64,000 nucleotides of DNA, from NCBI GenBank assembly GCA_031553615.1, contig JAVBLJ010000023.1:1-64000 (forward strand), written 5' to 3'. The position numbers and the translations under genes were made by a program. Position 1 is the first letter of the stretch; each line of letters begins with the position of its first letter. Positions 18,396-27,171 of this stretch are shown here, in pieces. A model generated the notes under the pieces. It saw only the letters and a list, made by a program, of their open reading frames with translations, was not told where the DNA came from and ran no database searches. The DNA comes from WQXF01 sp031553615 (GTDB lineage Bacteria; Bacillota; Clostridia; Christensenellales; Aristaeellaceae).

Positions 18396-19645
18396 TGAAA
18401 GCTCTCAAGCGAATTCTGGGCGGCGATTTGAAGCAGATTACCATGCCGATTGTGCTGGTGGCGCTGATGGTTATCTTCCATATCGCCACGGAAGGTAAAA
18501 TTTTCACCTCATCCAACTTTCAAAACATCATCCGCGGAAACGCCTACGTGCTGGTGCTGGCCATTGGCATGCTGATGGTGATCGTTATCGGGCAGATCGA
18601 CCTGTCGGTTGGCTCTGTGGCGGGCTTCTCCGCCATGGTCATGGCCCTGGCGGCCCGTGCATGGAACCTGCCTTGGTGGGTGGCGGTCATCATCACCCTG
18701 GTCATCGGCGCTATCGCGGGTGCTTGGCAAGGCTTCTGGCTCTCCAAGTTTGGCATTCCCGGCTTTATCACCACGCTGGGCGGCATGATGATTTTCCGCG
18801 GCGGCGTGATCTGGATTTCGGGTTCCATCTCCGTTCCCGTGCCCGAGGAGCTGAAGCTGTTTGGCGCTGGATATCTGCCGGACTGGGGCCGGGAGATCAC
18901 GGGGCTCAACAACCTAACCATGCTGCTGGGGCTGATCGGCATCGTTTGCTATGCGGTCATGCAGGTTCGCAGATGGAAGCGGGAGGCTGAGTACACCGGG
19001 AAAAGGGACGTCCTGTGGCCGGTTATCGTGCGCATCGTGCTGGTAGCCGCCCTCGTTGGCTACGTGTCCTGGCTCTTTGCCTCCGGCCGCAATGGCACTT
19101 CCTTCCCCGTGGCAGGGCTGGTGCTCTTCGCGCTGGTGATCATCTACCATACCATCACCCAGCGCACCCGGTTCGGCCGCCATGTTTACGCGGTGGGCGG
19201 AAACAAGACGGCGGCGGCCTTGTCGGGCGTCAATGTGCAAAAGACCTACTTCCTTACAATGCTGAACATGTCCGTGTTGGCCGCTTTGGCCGGCCTCCTG
19301 TTCGTGGGCCGTTCAACGTCCGCCGGCCCCGATGTGGGCACGGGCTGGGAGCTGGACGCCATCGCATCGGTATTCATCGGCGGCGCGGCGGTCTCCGGCG
19401 GTATCGGCACGGTGCTGGCCACCATGGTAGGTGGTTTGGTGATGGCCGTGCTCAACAACGGCTTGCAGCTGCTCGGCGTTGGCGCGGATCGCACCCAGGT
19501 CATCAAGGGCCTTGTGCTGCTGGCCGCAGTGCTCTTCGACGTGTACAACAAGCAGCAGGGCCGAAAATCCATCATTGGCATGCTAACCAAGAAAAAGGAA
19601 GAAAAGCACAGGGAAGGGGACAATCCTGTGAACAGTGGCGTGTAA
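18395..19645 (+). CDS. mmsB: multiple-monosaccharide ABC transporter permease
   Basis: 416 residues with about ten membrane segments. The BPD_transp_2 signature VIGQIDLSVGSVAGFSAM lies near residues 65-82 and FIGGAAVSGGIGTV near the end. A longer central loop separates this GguB/MmsB type from ribose permeases. AGGAGG precedes the ATG. It is coupled to mmsA by a one-base overlap and followed after 59 bp by the binding protein gene. Confidence 0.92.
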   Translation: MKALKRILGGDLKQITMPIVLVALMVIFHIATEGKIFTSSNFQNIIRGNAYVLVLAIGMLMVIVIGQIDLSVGSVAGFSAMVMALAARAWNLPWWVAVIITLVIGAIAGAWQGFWLSKFGIPGFITTLGGMMIFRGGVIWISGSISVPVPEELKLFGAGYLPDWGREITGLNNLTMLLGLIGIVCYAVMQVRRWKREAEYTGKRDVLWPVIVRIVLVAALVGYVSWLFASGRNGTSFPVAGLVLFALVIIYHTITQRTRFGRHVYAVGGNKTAAALSGVNVQKTYFLTMLNMSVLAALAGLLFVGRSTSAGPDVGTGWELDAIASVFIGGAAVSGGIGTVLATMVGGLVMAVLNNGLQLLGVGADRTQVIKGLVLLAAVLFDVYNKQQGRKSIIGMLTKKKEEKHREGDNPVNSGV

Positions 19646-19704
19646 GGGCACCCACGTTGCAGGGTCTCAAATAAAAGTCTGAGGACTTAAAACAGGAGGA
19701 TCTC

Positions 19705-20772
19705 ATGGCAAACAAAAAGCTCGTTTCCTTGCTCCTCGTGGTGGCTCTCCTCGTGACCATGATGGTTGGCCTCGGCACCACTGCTATTGCAGAAGGTTTC
19801 GAAGCGGATGCGACCATCGGCGTTGCTCTGCCCTGGCTGGGCACCCAGAACTGGGCTGAAGCCAACGACATGTTCAAGACGCAGCTGGAAGCTGCCGGCT
19901 TCAAGGCCATCGTGCAACATGCCGACAACAAGGTTCCCCAACAGCAGCAGCAGATCGAGTCCATGATTGAGAATGGCTGCAAAGTCATCGTCGTGGGCCC
20001 GGTGGACGGCTCGCAGCTGAGCACCGTTCTGGAAGAAGCCGCCGCGGCGGGCATCAAGATCATCGGCTACGATCGCCTGATCGAGAACACCACGGCCGTT
20101 GACGGCGTTGTGCAGTACGGCAGCATCAAGACCGGCGAAGTGCAAGGCCAAGCCCTGCTGGATGGCCTGGCGGCCAAGGGCGAAGGCCCCTACAACATCG
20201 AGCTGTTCGGCGGCGGACCCGCTGACCCCAACGCCCCCAACTTCTTCGCTGGCGCCATGACGATCCTGCAGCCCAAAATCGACGACGGCACCCTGGTTGT
20301 GGTTTCCGGCCAGATGGATTTCACCCAGGCCGCGACCATGGATTGGGACAACGCCAAGGCCCAGGCCCGCATGGAGACCCTGCTCTCCGGCTTCTACTCC
20401 GATAAGAAGATCGACGGCGTGCTGTGCCCCAACGACGGCATCGCCCGCGCTTGCATCACCGCCGCGGAGCAGGCTGGCCAAGAGCTGCCTGTGACCTCCG
20501 GCCTGGATGCCGAGAACGAGACCATCGAGTGGATCTGGAAGGGCCGTCAGTACTCTACCGTTGCGAAGCCCACCGACGCTCTGGTCGCCAAGACCGTTGA
20601 TCTGATCAAGGCGCTGCAGTCCGGCGAAGGCCTGCCCGCCGCCGATTCCACTGCGAACAATGGCAAGATCGACGTGAACGTGTACGAGCTGCCCCCCGTG
20701 GCCGTGACCAAGGACAACGTCAAGGACGTGTTCGCCAACGATGCCGGCCGTCTGGCGCTGCTGGTCGACTAA
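19705..20772 (+). CDS. chvE: multiple-monosaccharide-binding protein ChvE
   Basis: 355 residues. A signal peptide (cleavage near AIA-EG) is followed by the ChvE family opening IGVALPWLGTQNWAEANDMF, then ENGCKVIVVGPVDG and a late VTSGLDAENETIEWI segment. The protein captures pyranose sugars for MmsAB. AGGAGG lies upstream of the ATG. Codon use is noticeably more biased than in neighbouring enzymes, as expected for an abundant receptor. A strong bidirectional terminator closes the operon. Confidence 0.92.
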   Translation: MANKKLVSLLLVVALLVTMMVGLGTTAIAEGFEADATIGVALPWLGTQNWAEANDMFKTQLEAAGFKAIVQHADNKVPQQQQQIESMIENGCKVIVVGPVDGSQLSTVLEEAAAAGIKIIGYDRLIENTTAVDGVVQYGSIKTGEVQGQALLDGLAAKGEGPYNIELFGGGPADPNAPNFFAGAMTILQPKIDDGTLVVVSGQMDFTQAATMDWDNAKAQARMETLLSGFYSDKKIDGVLCPNDGIARACITAAEQAGQELPVTSGLDAENETIEWIWKGRQYSTVAKPTDALVAKTVDLIKALQSGEGLPAADSTANNGKIDVNVYELPPVAVTKDNVKDVFANDAGRLALLVD

Positions 20773-20815
20773 TTTCGCACAACACAACAAACTAATCCGA
20801 CAAACCAACGCAAAG

Positions 20816-20845
20816 GGGCGGCTGTGGAATTTTCCACAGCCGCCC
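20816..20845. terminator. bidirectional terminator between chvE and the ArsR-type gene
   Basis: A perfect hairpin GGGCGGCTGTGGAA...TTCCACAGCCGCCC between convergent genes. The U-tract is short, but stem strength and position support termination. Confidence 0.8.
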
Positions 20846-20879
20846 TTGCTTGCGTTGCGAAGTTATGTGGTTATAAAGG

Positions 20880-21818
20880 CTATGCCGCGCCGCCGTTGCC
20901 GTTGCCCTGCGAGTAGAACATTTTGAAGGTCAGGCCGCAATCATAATCGCCAAAGCCTTTGCCAAACAGGGTCACGCCGCCCTTGTTCACCGCGTTTTCC
21001 GCGACCTCGAGGGAGAAAAGCAGATCGGACTCGGTGGTGATGCCCAGTTCGTCGATGGTGGTATCGGAGAGCTTGAGGCCATCGATGAAGCAGCCCTTCT
21101 CGTTGATGGTTAGCAGCTTCAGGCGGCCATATTGCCCCAGGTTTTCAAACCACCAGGCGGGGGTGAATATGCCGCGGCGGTCGTTGAACTCGCCGGGGCT
21201 GGTGAAGTAGCCCAAGCTGCGCCCGTTGAGCTTGAAGCTGATGTCCGAAGGGTAATGGGAGGCAAAGCCTGGCGCCTCCGAGGCCAGCTCCATGCCGATC
21301 TGTAGCTCGGTACAGGACTCGCCGTGCTTAAGGCTGTTGGGGAGCTGATAGGTGACATACCCTTCGCTGAACCAGAGCAGGCGCGCGTTGAACCGCTCGG
21401 GGAAGGAGAAGTAGCGCGAATCGTCCAGCTCACCGATGATGACCGTTTCGTTTACGATGCCGCAGGTCGGCTTGATTTTGTAATCCACGTAGTGGCCGAT
21501 GCCGATATCGAACGAGTACACGTTCTTGAGGGCCGAATCTTCATCGAACAGGTCGAGGATGATCTTGGTGGCGGCCAGGGTACATACCTTCTGCGAGCCG
21601 CGCACGCCGGATTGGGAGCGAACCTTGATGATGCCTGCATCCTGCAGCTTCCTGACGTGGGCGGTGATCGCGCCGTTGGAAAGCTGCAGACTCTTGGCCA
21701 GCTGATTTAGGTTGGCTTCCCCGTTGGCCTTGAGCAGGTGGAGGATATCGATACGGACGCTGGAATCCAGCGCTTCAAACAGCTGCAGCCCGTTTTTGAC
21801 GTCGATGATATGGATCAT
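20880..21818 (-). CDS. ArsR-type regulator with a large C-terminal sensor-like domain
   Basis: 312 residues. Residues 8-75 form a winged helix of the ArsR/SmtB kind (EALDSSVRIDILHLLKANGE, NQLAKSLQLSNGAITAHVRK). The remaining 230 or so residues form a beta-rich domain that I do not recognise. Classical ArsR metal sensors are about 100 residues and carry metal-binding Cys/His sites; neither applies here. The gene is divergent from the arabinan-use operon, and an inverted repeat (22026-22061) lies downstream of that operon's promoter. I infer that the C-terminal domain binds an arabino-oligosaccharide or similar carbohydrate and the protein represses the operon. Confidence 0.78.
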   Translation of the reverse strand: MIHIIDVKNGLQLFEALDSSVRIDILHLLKANGEANLNQLAKSLQLSNGAITAHVRKLQDAGIIKVRSQSGVRGSQKVCTLAATKIILDLFDEDSALKNVYSFDIGIGHYVDYKIKPTCGIVNETVIIGELDDSRYFSFPERFNARLLWFSEGYVTYQLPNSLKHGESCTELQIGMELASEAPGFASHYPSDISFKLNGRSLGYFTSPGEFNDRRGIFTPAWWFENLGQYGRLKLLTINEKGCFIDGLKLSDTTIDELGITTESDLLFSLEVAENAVNKGGVTLFGKGFGDYDCGLTFKMFYSQGNGNGGAA

Positions 21819-21866
21819 GAAGCCTCTTTCTGCATCGCGGGTTTGCGAAACATCTAAATTATTTCA

Positions 21867-21895
21867 ATTATGAATGAAACAATGGAGGATGTCAA
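21867..21895 (-). promoter_or_regulatory. promoter of the ArsR-type gene
   Basis: Minus strand TTGACA (21890-21895), a 17-bp spacer and CATAAT (21867-21872). A TTTAGAT half-site lies just downstream at 21852-21858, the same heptamer as in the operator at 22026-22061, which suggests autorepression. Confidence 0.6.
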
Positions 21896-21981
21896 GACGA
21901 ACCCATTCATATTTGCGCAGAACGTACAACATGAGGGGAGTACGTTCGGCTATAAGAAATAGAAAATCTTAAAAATGACTG

Positions 21982-22010
21982 TTGACATCCTCCTGGACTG
22001 GTGCTATTAT
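21982..22010 (+). promoter_or_regulatory. promoter of the arabinan-use operon
   Basis: TTGACA (21982-21987), a 17-bp spacer and TATTAT (22005-22010). The -35 box continues as TTGACATCCTCC, the same 12-mer that follows the -35 box of the divergent promoter (21884-21895, minus strand). Confidence 0.7.
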
Positions 22011-22025
22011 GAGGCCAACGGAAAG

Positions 22026-22061
22026 TTTAGATAAATCTGCAATATTTTAGATTTATCTAAA
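22026..22061 (+). promoter_or_regulatory. inverted-repeat operator
   Basis: Perfect 12-bp arms TTTAGATAAATC (22026-22037) and GATTTATCTAAA (22050-22061) with a 12-bp AT-rich centre, starting about 16 bp after the -10 box. The position fits repression by the divergently encoded ArsR-type regulator. It could also act as a hairpin in the mRNA leader. Confidence 0.65.
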
Positions 22062-22090
22062 ACAAAACAAATGTATAGGAGGACTTTCGA

Positions 22091-23563
22091 ATGAAGAGGT
22101 TTCTTGCTGGAATGCTGACCCTGGTTCTGGTGCTCGCGCTGTTTAGCGGCATCGGCCTGGCGACCGAGAAGCCGGTTCTGACCGTCTCGGTGTTCGCGCA
22201 GGAGCACGAGCAGGCCATGTATCGCGAAATGATCACCAAGTTTGAGCAGGAGAACAACTGCACCGTCAACTTCCAGGTGGCTGGCGACCAGTATTGGCCG
22301 GAGCTGGAAGCAGCCCTGACCGCCGACACTGCCCCCGACGTGTTCTACCTGGGCACCGGCGACATCCGCCGCCGCGTGTGGGCCGACAAGGTCGAGCCCC
22401 TCGAAACCCTGCTGGACGTGGCCTCGCTGGATAAGATTTGGCCCGAAGCGCTCAACCTCTACAAGTACGATGCCGCCACCGACGTGCTGGGCGAAGGCTC
22501 CATCTACGCGCTGCCCAAGGACTTCTCCGCCGTTTCCATGACGGTCAATAAGGCCATCATCGAAAAGCGCCGCGCCGAGATCGAAGCCCTGGTGGCCGAT
22601 AAAACCCTGCCCTTCTTCCCGGAAATCGATGCCAACGGCAACCTGCCGGTCTACACCTTCACCGAGTTCGCCAACCTGTGCAAGGTTCTGACCTTCGAAG
22701 ACCCCACCCTGCCGGATACCGCTGGCTCCAAGCAGATTTACGGCACCCACCTGTGGGAAGATTTCACCCTGCAGCCCTTCATCTGGGGTGCGGCTGGCGA
22801 TTACCTCAGCGCCGACAAAACCCAGGTTCTGTTCAACTCGCCGGAATTCATCGAGGGCTATGAAGGCTTCATGAAGATCGTTGAGCTGGGCGGCTCCGGC
22901 CTCTCCACCGACGAGACCACCGGCTACCTCAAGTTCCTGGCGGGCCGCTGCGCGTACTTCCCCTGCGGCACCTGGGACGTGGGCGCCTTCCAGGCCATCG
23001 AGATGGATGAAGCCGTCAACCCCGGCAAAGCCTGGTTCGATTTCGACGTCGCTCCCTGGCCGATCAGCGACAAGTACGCCGACCTCTCCATCGAGGATCG
23101 CCAGGATAAGTGGGCGGGCCGCGTGGATTCCATCGGCTACTGCGTCTCCAAGACTTCCCCCAACAAGGAGCTGGCTGCGAAGCTGGCGTACGTCCTCTCC
23201 GCCGACGAGGAAGTGCAGCGCTTCATCGCCAAGCGTGGCGGCCAGTTGCCCAACATCATGAGCATGGCCCAGGGCGAATACCTGACCGACGACAGCTACT
23301 TCCCCGAGAGCCGCGTGGTGTTCGTGCGCATGCTGGAAGGCCAGAACGGCCATCGCGTGCCCACCACCTACACCTGGAATGCCCTGTGGCATGGCGACGG
23401 CTTCATCGCCGGTGTGGATTCCGTGTGGAGCTTCTACGAGAAGAGCGACAAGGGCGTCACCCCCATGAGCGTGGCCGATTACCTGAACAGCATCCAGGAA
23501 AACGCGCAGATGCTGCTCGACGAGGCCATTCAGGATGCCGCCGACCTGAACCCCAACAACTAA
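22091..23563 (+). CDS. extracellular solute-binding protein, arabino-oligosaccharide importer (AraN-like)
   Basis: 490 residues. A signal peptide (cleavage near GLA-TE) is followed by a family 1 solute-binding fold (EMITKFEQENNCTVNFQ, ALTADTAPDVFYLG). AGGAGG lies 8 bp before the ATG. It is the first gene of an operon with two MalF/MalG-type permeases, GH51 and two GH43 enzymes, so arabinose-containing oligosaccharides are the likely ligand. There is no lipobox. A strong hairpin after the gene (23620-23688) probably lowers expression of the permeases relative to the receptor. Confidence 0.87.
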   Translation: MKRFLAGMLTLVLVLALFSGIGLATEKPVLTVSVFAQEHEQAMYREMITKFEQENNCTVNFQVAGDQYWPELEAALTADTAPDVFYLGTGDIRRRVWADKVEPLETLLDVASLDKIWPEALNLYKYDAATDVLGEGSIYALPKDFSAVSMTVNKAIIEKRRAEIEALVADKTLPFFPEIDANGNLPVYTFTEFANLCKVLTFEDPTLPDTAGSKQIYGTHLWEDFTLQPFIWGAAGDYLSADKTQVLFNSPEFIEGYEGFMKIVELGGSGLSTDETTGYLKFLAGRCAYFPCGTWDVGAFQAIEMDEAVNPGKAWFDFDVAPWPISDKYADLSIEDRQDKWAGRVDSIGYCVSKTSPNKELAAKLAYVLSADEEVQRFIAKRGGQLPNIMSMAQGEYLTDDSYFPESRVVFVRMLEGQNGHRVPTTYTWNALWHGDGFIAGVDSVWSFYEKSDKGVTPMSVADYLNSIQENAQMLLDEAIQDAADLNPNN

Positions 23564-23586
23564 TCCCGCACGAATAGCGTGCTGTG

Positions 23587-23616
23587 GCGCAATGCAGCGC
23601 AATGCAGCGCAATGCA
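23587..23616. repeat. perfect tandem array, 3 x GCGCAATGCA
   Basis: Three identical 10-bp units directly precede the attenuating terminator after the binding-protein gene. They have no coding role. Confidence 0.9.
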
Positions 23617-23619
23617 ATT

Positions 23620-23688
23620 AGAGGGTATCCCTTCCCTTCGAATCGATTGTCCTTCGAGTCGATCGGAGGGGATACCCTCTTTCTCTTT
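23620..23688 (+). terminator. partial terminator between receptor and permease genes
   Basis: A 16-bp stem, AGAGGGTATCCCTTCC with GGAGGGGATACCCTCT (one mismatch), around an inner loop that can also fold, followed by TTCTCTTT. The position between a receptor and its permeases is typical of differential expression in ABC operons. Confidence 0.85.
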
Positions 23689-23774
23689 ACAAGTAAAGCT
23701 ATCAAGAGTAGGGCCTGTACCAATTTGCTTTTCAGCACTTGCCCAGCTTTGCGCGGGCGAGCAGGAGGCGCTTT

Positions 23775-24722
23775 ATGATGAAAGAAACCACCGCGACGGT
23801 CGCCAAAGAGAAGAAGCCCATGTCGTTTCGGACATTGGACAATCTTTGGGGGTACGGATTTATCACCATTCCGCTGATCGGCATGATCATTTTTGTCATC
23901 ATCCCCCTGTGTATGACCATCTACGCCAGCTTCACCTCGTGGCCGCTGGGCCAGGCCATCGGCGCGGCCAAGTGGGTGGGCACACGCAACTACACCGATA
24001 TGCTCAAGAACAAGCTCTTCTGGCAGAGCTTGGGCAACACGGCCTACTACATGATCGGGATACCGATTGGCTTGGTCCTTTCGGTGCTGTTCGCCTCCAT
24101 GATGAACCGGGGGGCACGCTATGAGCGGCTGTTTCGCGTGATCTACTACACGCCGGTGATTACCAGCGTGGTGGCAGTCACCTTCATTTTCCAGCGCATG
24201 TTCATGTCGGACGGCGGCGTGATCAACACCTTCCTGGCAGGGCTGGGCATCGCCGAGCCGCCGAACTGGCTGAGCAACCCCAAGTATACCAAGATGGTGA
24301 TCATCATCATGACGGTGTGGAAGGGCCTGGGGGGCTCCACCATACTCTACATCGCGGGCATGCAGGGCATCTCCTCCTCCTACTACGAGGCGGCCAAGAT
24401 CGATGGCGCGAACTGGTTTGATACCTTCCGCCGTATCACGCTGCCGCTGCTCATGCCCGTCACCTTCTACCTCATCGTTACCGGCATCATTGGCGGCGCG
24501 CAGATGTACGTGGAGCCCCGGTTGCTCTTTGCCAACAACGGTCCCGCCAACAGCACTTTTACCACCGTGATGCACCTGTATGATCGCACCTTCACCAATT
24601 CCAAGGCTGGGTATGGTTCGGCGGTGGCCGTGGTGCTGGGCGCAATCGTGTTTGTGGTGACCGCCATCCAGTTCTGGATCAACGGGAGGGGGGAGCGCAA
24701 TGAAAAAGCGAAGGCTCGTTAG
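23775..24722 (+). CDS. sugar ABC transporter permease, MalF/AraP type
   Basis: 315 residues with six predicted membrane segments. The binding-protein-dependent transport EAA loop is seen as YYEAAKIDGANWFDTFRRIT near residues 211-230. GCAGGAGG lies 6 bp before ATG 23775, which is why I prefer it to an upstream start. It overlaps the partner permease by 23 bp, so the two are translationally coupled. No ATPase gene is present in the operon; such systems commonly use a shared MsmX-type ATPase. Confidence 0.9.
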   Translation: MMKETTATVAKEKKPMSFRTLDNLWGYGFITIPLIGMIIFVIIPLCMTIYASFTSWPLGQAIGAAKWVGTRNYTDMLKNKLFWQSLGNTAYYMIGIPIGLVLSVLFASMMNRGARYERLFRVIYYTPVITSVVAVTFIFQRMFMSDGGVINTFLAGLGIAEPPNWLSNPKYTKMVIIIMTVWKGLGGSTILYIAGMQGISSSYYEAAKIDGANWFDTFRRITLPLLMPVTFYLIVTGIIGGAQMYVEPRLLFANNGPANSTFTTVMHLYDRTFTNSKAGYGSAVAVVLGAIVFVVTAIQFWINGRGERNEKAKAR

Positions 24723-25530
24723 CAACTGGATCATTTTCCTGGTGCTGGCCGCAGGCTCATTCGTGATGCTCTACCCCTTCGTGTGGATGATATTTACCTC
24801 GCTCAAGCCCAAGATGCACATCTATCTGGCCGGTTTGCTCCCCAAGGTGTGGGATTTTACCAGCTACGTGCAGATTTGGCAGGAGATACCGCTGGTGCGC
24901 GGCTTCCTGAACACCCTGCTGTACGCGGGCCCGCCGGTGGTGGTGGGCGCGCTGGTTTCGGCGGCGGCGGCCTTTGCCTTTGCGAAGATTCGCTTCACCG
25001 GCCGCAACATCATGTTCCTGGTGCTGCTCAGCTCGATCATGATCCCCTTTCCATCGATCATGGTCCCGCAATTCGTGCTGTTCAGCGAATTCAAGATGCT
25101 GGCTACGCCCTGGCCGCTGCTGCTGCCCAAGCTCACCGGCAACGTGCTGATGATCTTCTTCCTGCGGCAATACCTCAGCAGCGTGCCCGATTCCATGATC
25201 GAGGCTGCGAAGATCGATGGCTGCAACTATATGCAGATTTACTTCAAGATCATCCTCTACATGGCGGGCCCGGCGCTGGCCGCCCACGGCATCCTGTGGT
25301 TCATCGGCTCCTGGAACGATTATCTTGCGCCCACCCTCTTCATCAAGAACGAGGCTTGGCAGCCGGTAACGGTGATGGTCGCCAAGTTCAACGAGCAGTA
25401 CGCCATCAACACCCACGTGCCGCGCATCATGGCTGGTTCGGTGATGCTGCTGGTGCCGGTACTCATCCTCTACGGTGTGTTCCAGCGGTGGATCATCGAA
25501 TCGGTAATGTTCTCTAGCGTGAAGGAGTAG
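24700..25530 (+). CDS. sugar ABC transporter permease, MalG/AraQ type
   Basis: 276 residues, six membrane segments, with the EAA loop MIEAAKIDGCNYMQIYFKII. It is the usual length for MalG-type subunits. It starts inside the end of the partner gene after a GGGAGGGGGG site and ends 4 bp before GH51. It forms the channel with the 23775-24722 product. Confidence 0.9.
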   Translation: MKKRRLVSNWIIFLVLAAGSFVMLYPFVWMIFTSLKPKMHIYLAGLLPKVWDFTSYVQIWQEIPLVRGFLNTLLYAGPPVVVGALVSAAAAFAFAKIRFTGRNIMFLVLLSSIMIPFPSIMVPQFVLFSEFKMLATPWPLLLPKLTGNVLMIFFLRQYLSSVPDSMIEAAKIDGCNYMQIYFKIILYMAGPALAAHGILWFIGSWNDYLAPTLFIKNEAWQPVTVMVAKFNEQYAINTHVPRIMAGSVMLLVPVLILYGVFQRWIIESVMFSSVKE

Positions 25531-25534
25531 ACAC

Positions 25535-27016
25535 ATGCGTAAGGCAAGGATATTTGCGGACAAAAATTTGACGATTGGACAGGTGGAGCCCACGCTCTTC
25601 GCATCGTTCGTGGAGCACCTGGGCCGCAGCGTGTATACCGGCATCTACGAACCCGGCCACCCGACCGCCGACGCGAACGGCTTCCGCGGCGACGTGTTGG
25701 AGCTGGTGAAGGAGCTGGGTGTGCCCATGGTGCGCTACCCGGGCGGAAATTTCCTTTCGGGGTACGATTGGCGCGATGGCGTGGGGCCCAAGGAGAAGCG
25801 CCCGGTGCGGCTCGATCTGGCCTGGCAGACCACCGAGCCCAACGAGTTTGGTACCGATGAATTCATGGATTGGTGCCAGAAGTCGGGCGTAGAGCCCATG
25901 ATGGCCGTGAACCTGGGCACCGGTACGCCGCGCGAGGCTGCGCAATTGCTGGAATACTGCAACTTCCCCAGCGGCACTGAGCTTTCCGACATGCGCCGCG
26001 CCAACGGCCACGAGCAGCCCTACAACGTAAAAACTTGGTGCCTGGGCAACGAGATGGACGGCCCCTGGCAGATCGGCCAGCTGAGCGCCGAGGATTACGG
26101 CAAGAAGGCTCTGACTGCCGCCAAGATGATGCGCATGCTCGATCCTACGGTCAAGCTGGTGGCCTGCGGCAGCAGCGGCCGCGAGATGCCCACCTTTCCG
26201 GAATGGGATCGGATCGTACTCGATCACCTGTATGAAGAGGTCGATTACCTCTCCATGCACCGTTACTACTGGTGTACCGACAGCATCGATGAATTCTTCG
26301 CCAGCTACCACGATATGGACTGCTTCATACAGACCATCAAGGCCACCGCCGACTATGTGCAGGCAAAGCACCGTTCATCCAAGCAGATGATGATCTCCTT
26401 CGATGAGTGGAACGTGTGGTATCAGAACGCGCAAGGCCGCGCCGAATGGAGCCGCGCCCCCCACATCCTCGAGGATATCTACAGCCTGAAGGATGCGCTG
26501 GTGTTTGGCGGGATGATGAACACCCTGCTCAACAACTGCGATCGCGTAAAGGTCGCCTGCCTAGCGCAGCTGGTCAACGTGATTGCGCCCATCTTCACCG
26601 CCGAGGGCGGCGCGGCCATTCGCCAGACCATCTTTTATCCCTTTGCGCAGGTCTCGGCCCATGGCCGGGGTGAAGTGCTGCGGGCGCTGGTGGATTGCGA
26701 GAAGTTCGCTAGCAAGAGCGGGCAGGTCGATTATGTGTCCAGCGCGATCACCCACGATGCGGAGCGCCGCACGGTGAGCGCCTTCCTGACCAACTACGGT
26801 CGCGAGGCGCAGGAGTGCGCAATCGAGCTGCGCGGCTTCGGCGAGCTCAAGCCGCTGGAGTGCGTGGTGCTGGAGGGCGAGCTGGAGGCGCGCAATACCC
26901 TCGATTGCCCCGATACGGTGATGCCCCATGCCGGGGAATTGCCAGTGATGCAGGGCGGCGTGGCCGAGGTCAAGTTGCCGTCGCTGAGCAATGTAATGCT
27001 TCGCTTCGCATACTGA
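25535..27016 (+). CDS. alpha-L-arabinofuranosidase, GH51
   Basis: 493 residues, the normal length of GH51 enzymes, which remove arabinofuranose from arabinan and arabinoxylan fragments. The acid/base Glu lies in CLGNEMDGPWQ near residue 172 and the nucleophile in SFDEWNVWY near 291; YPGGNFLSGYDW near 66-77 is another family hallmark. No signal peptide, so it is cytoplasmic and acts on oligosaccharides brought in by the preceding transporter. GTGAAGGAG lies just upstream, overlapping the permease end. A terminator follows at 27048-27109. Confidence 0.95.
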   Translation: MRKARIFADKNLTIGQVEPTLFASFVEHLGRSVYTGIYEPGHPTADANGFRGDVLELVKELGVPMVRYPGGNFLSGYDWRDGVGPKEKRPVRLDLAWQTTEPNEFGTDEFMDWCQKSGVEPMMAVNLGTGTPREAAQLLEYCNFPSGTELSDMRRANGHEQPYNVKTWCLGNEMDGPWQIGQLSAEDYGKKALTAAKMMRMLDPTVKLVACGSSGREMPTFPEWDRIVLDHLYEEVDYLSMHRYYWCTDSIDEFFASYHDMDCFIQTIKATADYVQAKHRSSKQMMISFDEWNVWYQNAQGRAEWSRAPHILEDIYSLKDALVFGGMMNTLLNNCDRVKVACLAQLVNVIAPIFTAEGGAAIRQTIFYPFAQVSAHGRGEVLRALVDCEKFASKSGQVDYVSSAITHDAERRTVSAFLTNYGREAQECAIELRGFGELKPLECVVLEGELEARNTLDCPDTVMPHAGELPVMQGGVAEVKLPSLSNVMLRFAY

Positions 27017-27047
27017 ACCTTCTCCTCGCATGATTCCAAGGGCTTTC

Positions 27048-27109
27048 GAGCGCCGGCGTTCCACCCTTCGCATCCGGGAGGACGCAGGGCGAGCCCGGCG
27101 CTCGTTTTT
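27048..27109 (+). terminator. rho-independent terminator after GH51
   Basis: The outer stem GAGCGCCGG (27048-27056) pairs with CCGGCGCTC (27095-27103), followed by GTTTTT. The intervening 38 nt can fold further. Confidence 0.8.
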
Positions 27110-27154
27110 CATTCGCTTATTATGTTTTATTCGCTTTCTATGTTTCATTCGCTG
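27110..27154. repeat. tandem array, 18-bp unit, 2.5 copies
   Basis: CATTCGCTTATTATGTTT, TATTCGCTTTCTATGTTT and CATTCGCTG run from the terminator U-tract to the ribosome site of the next gene (AAAGGGG). Confidence 0.8.
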
Positions 27155-27171
27155 TAAAGGGGAAAAAAGAT

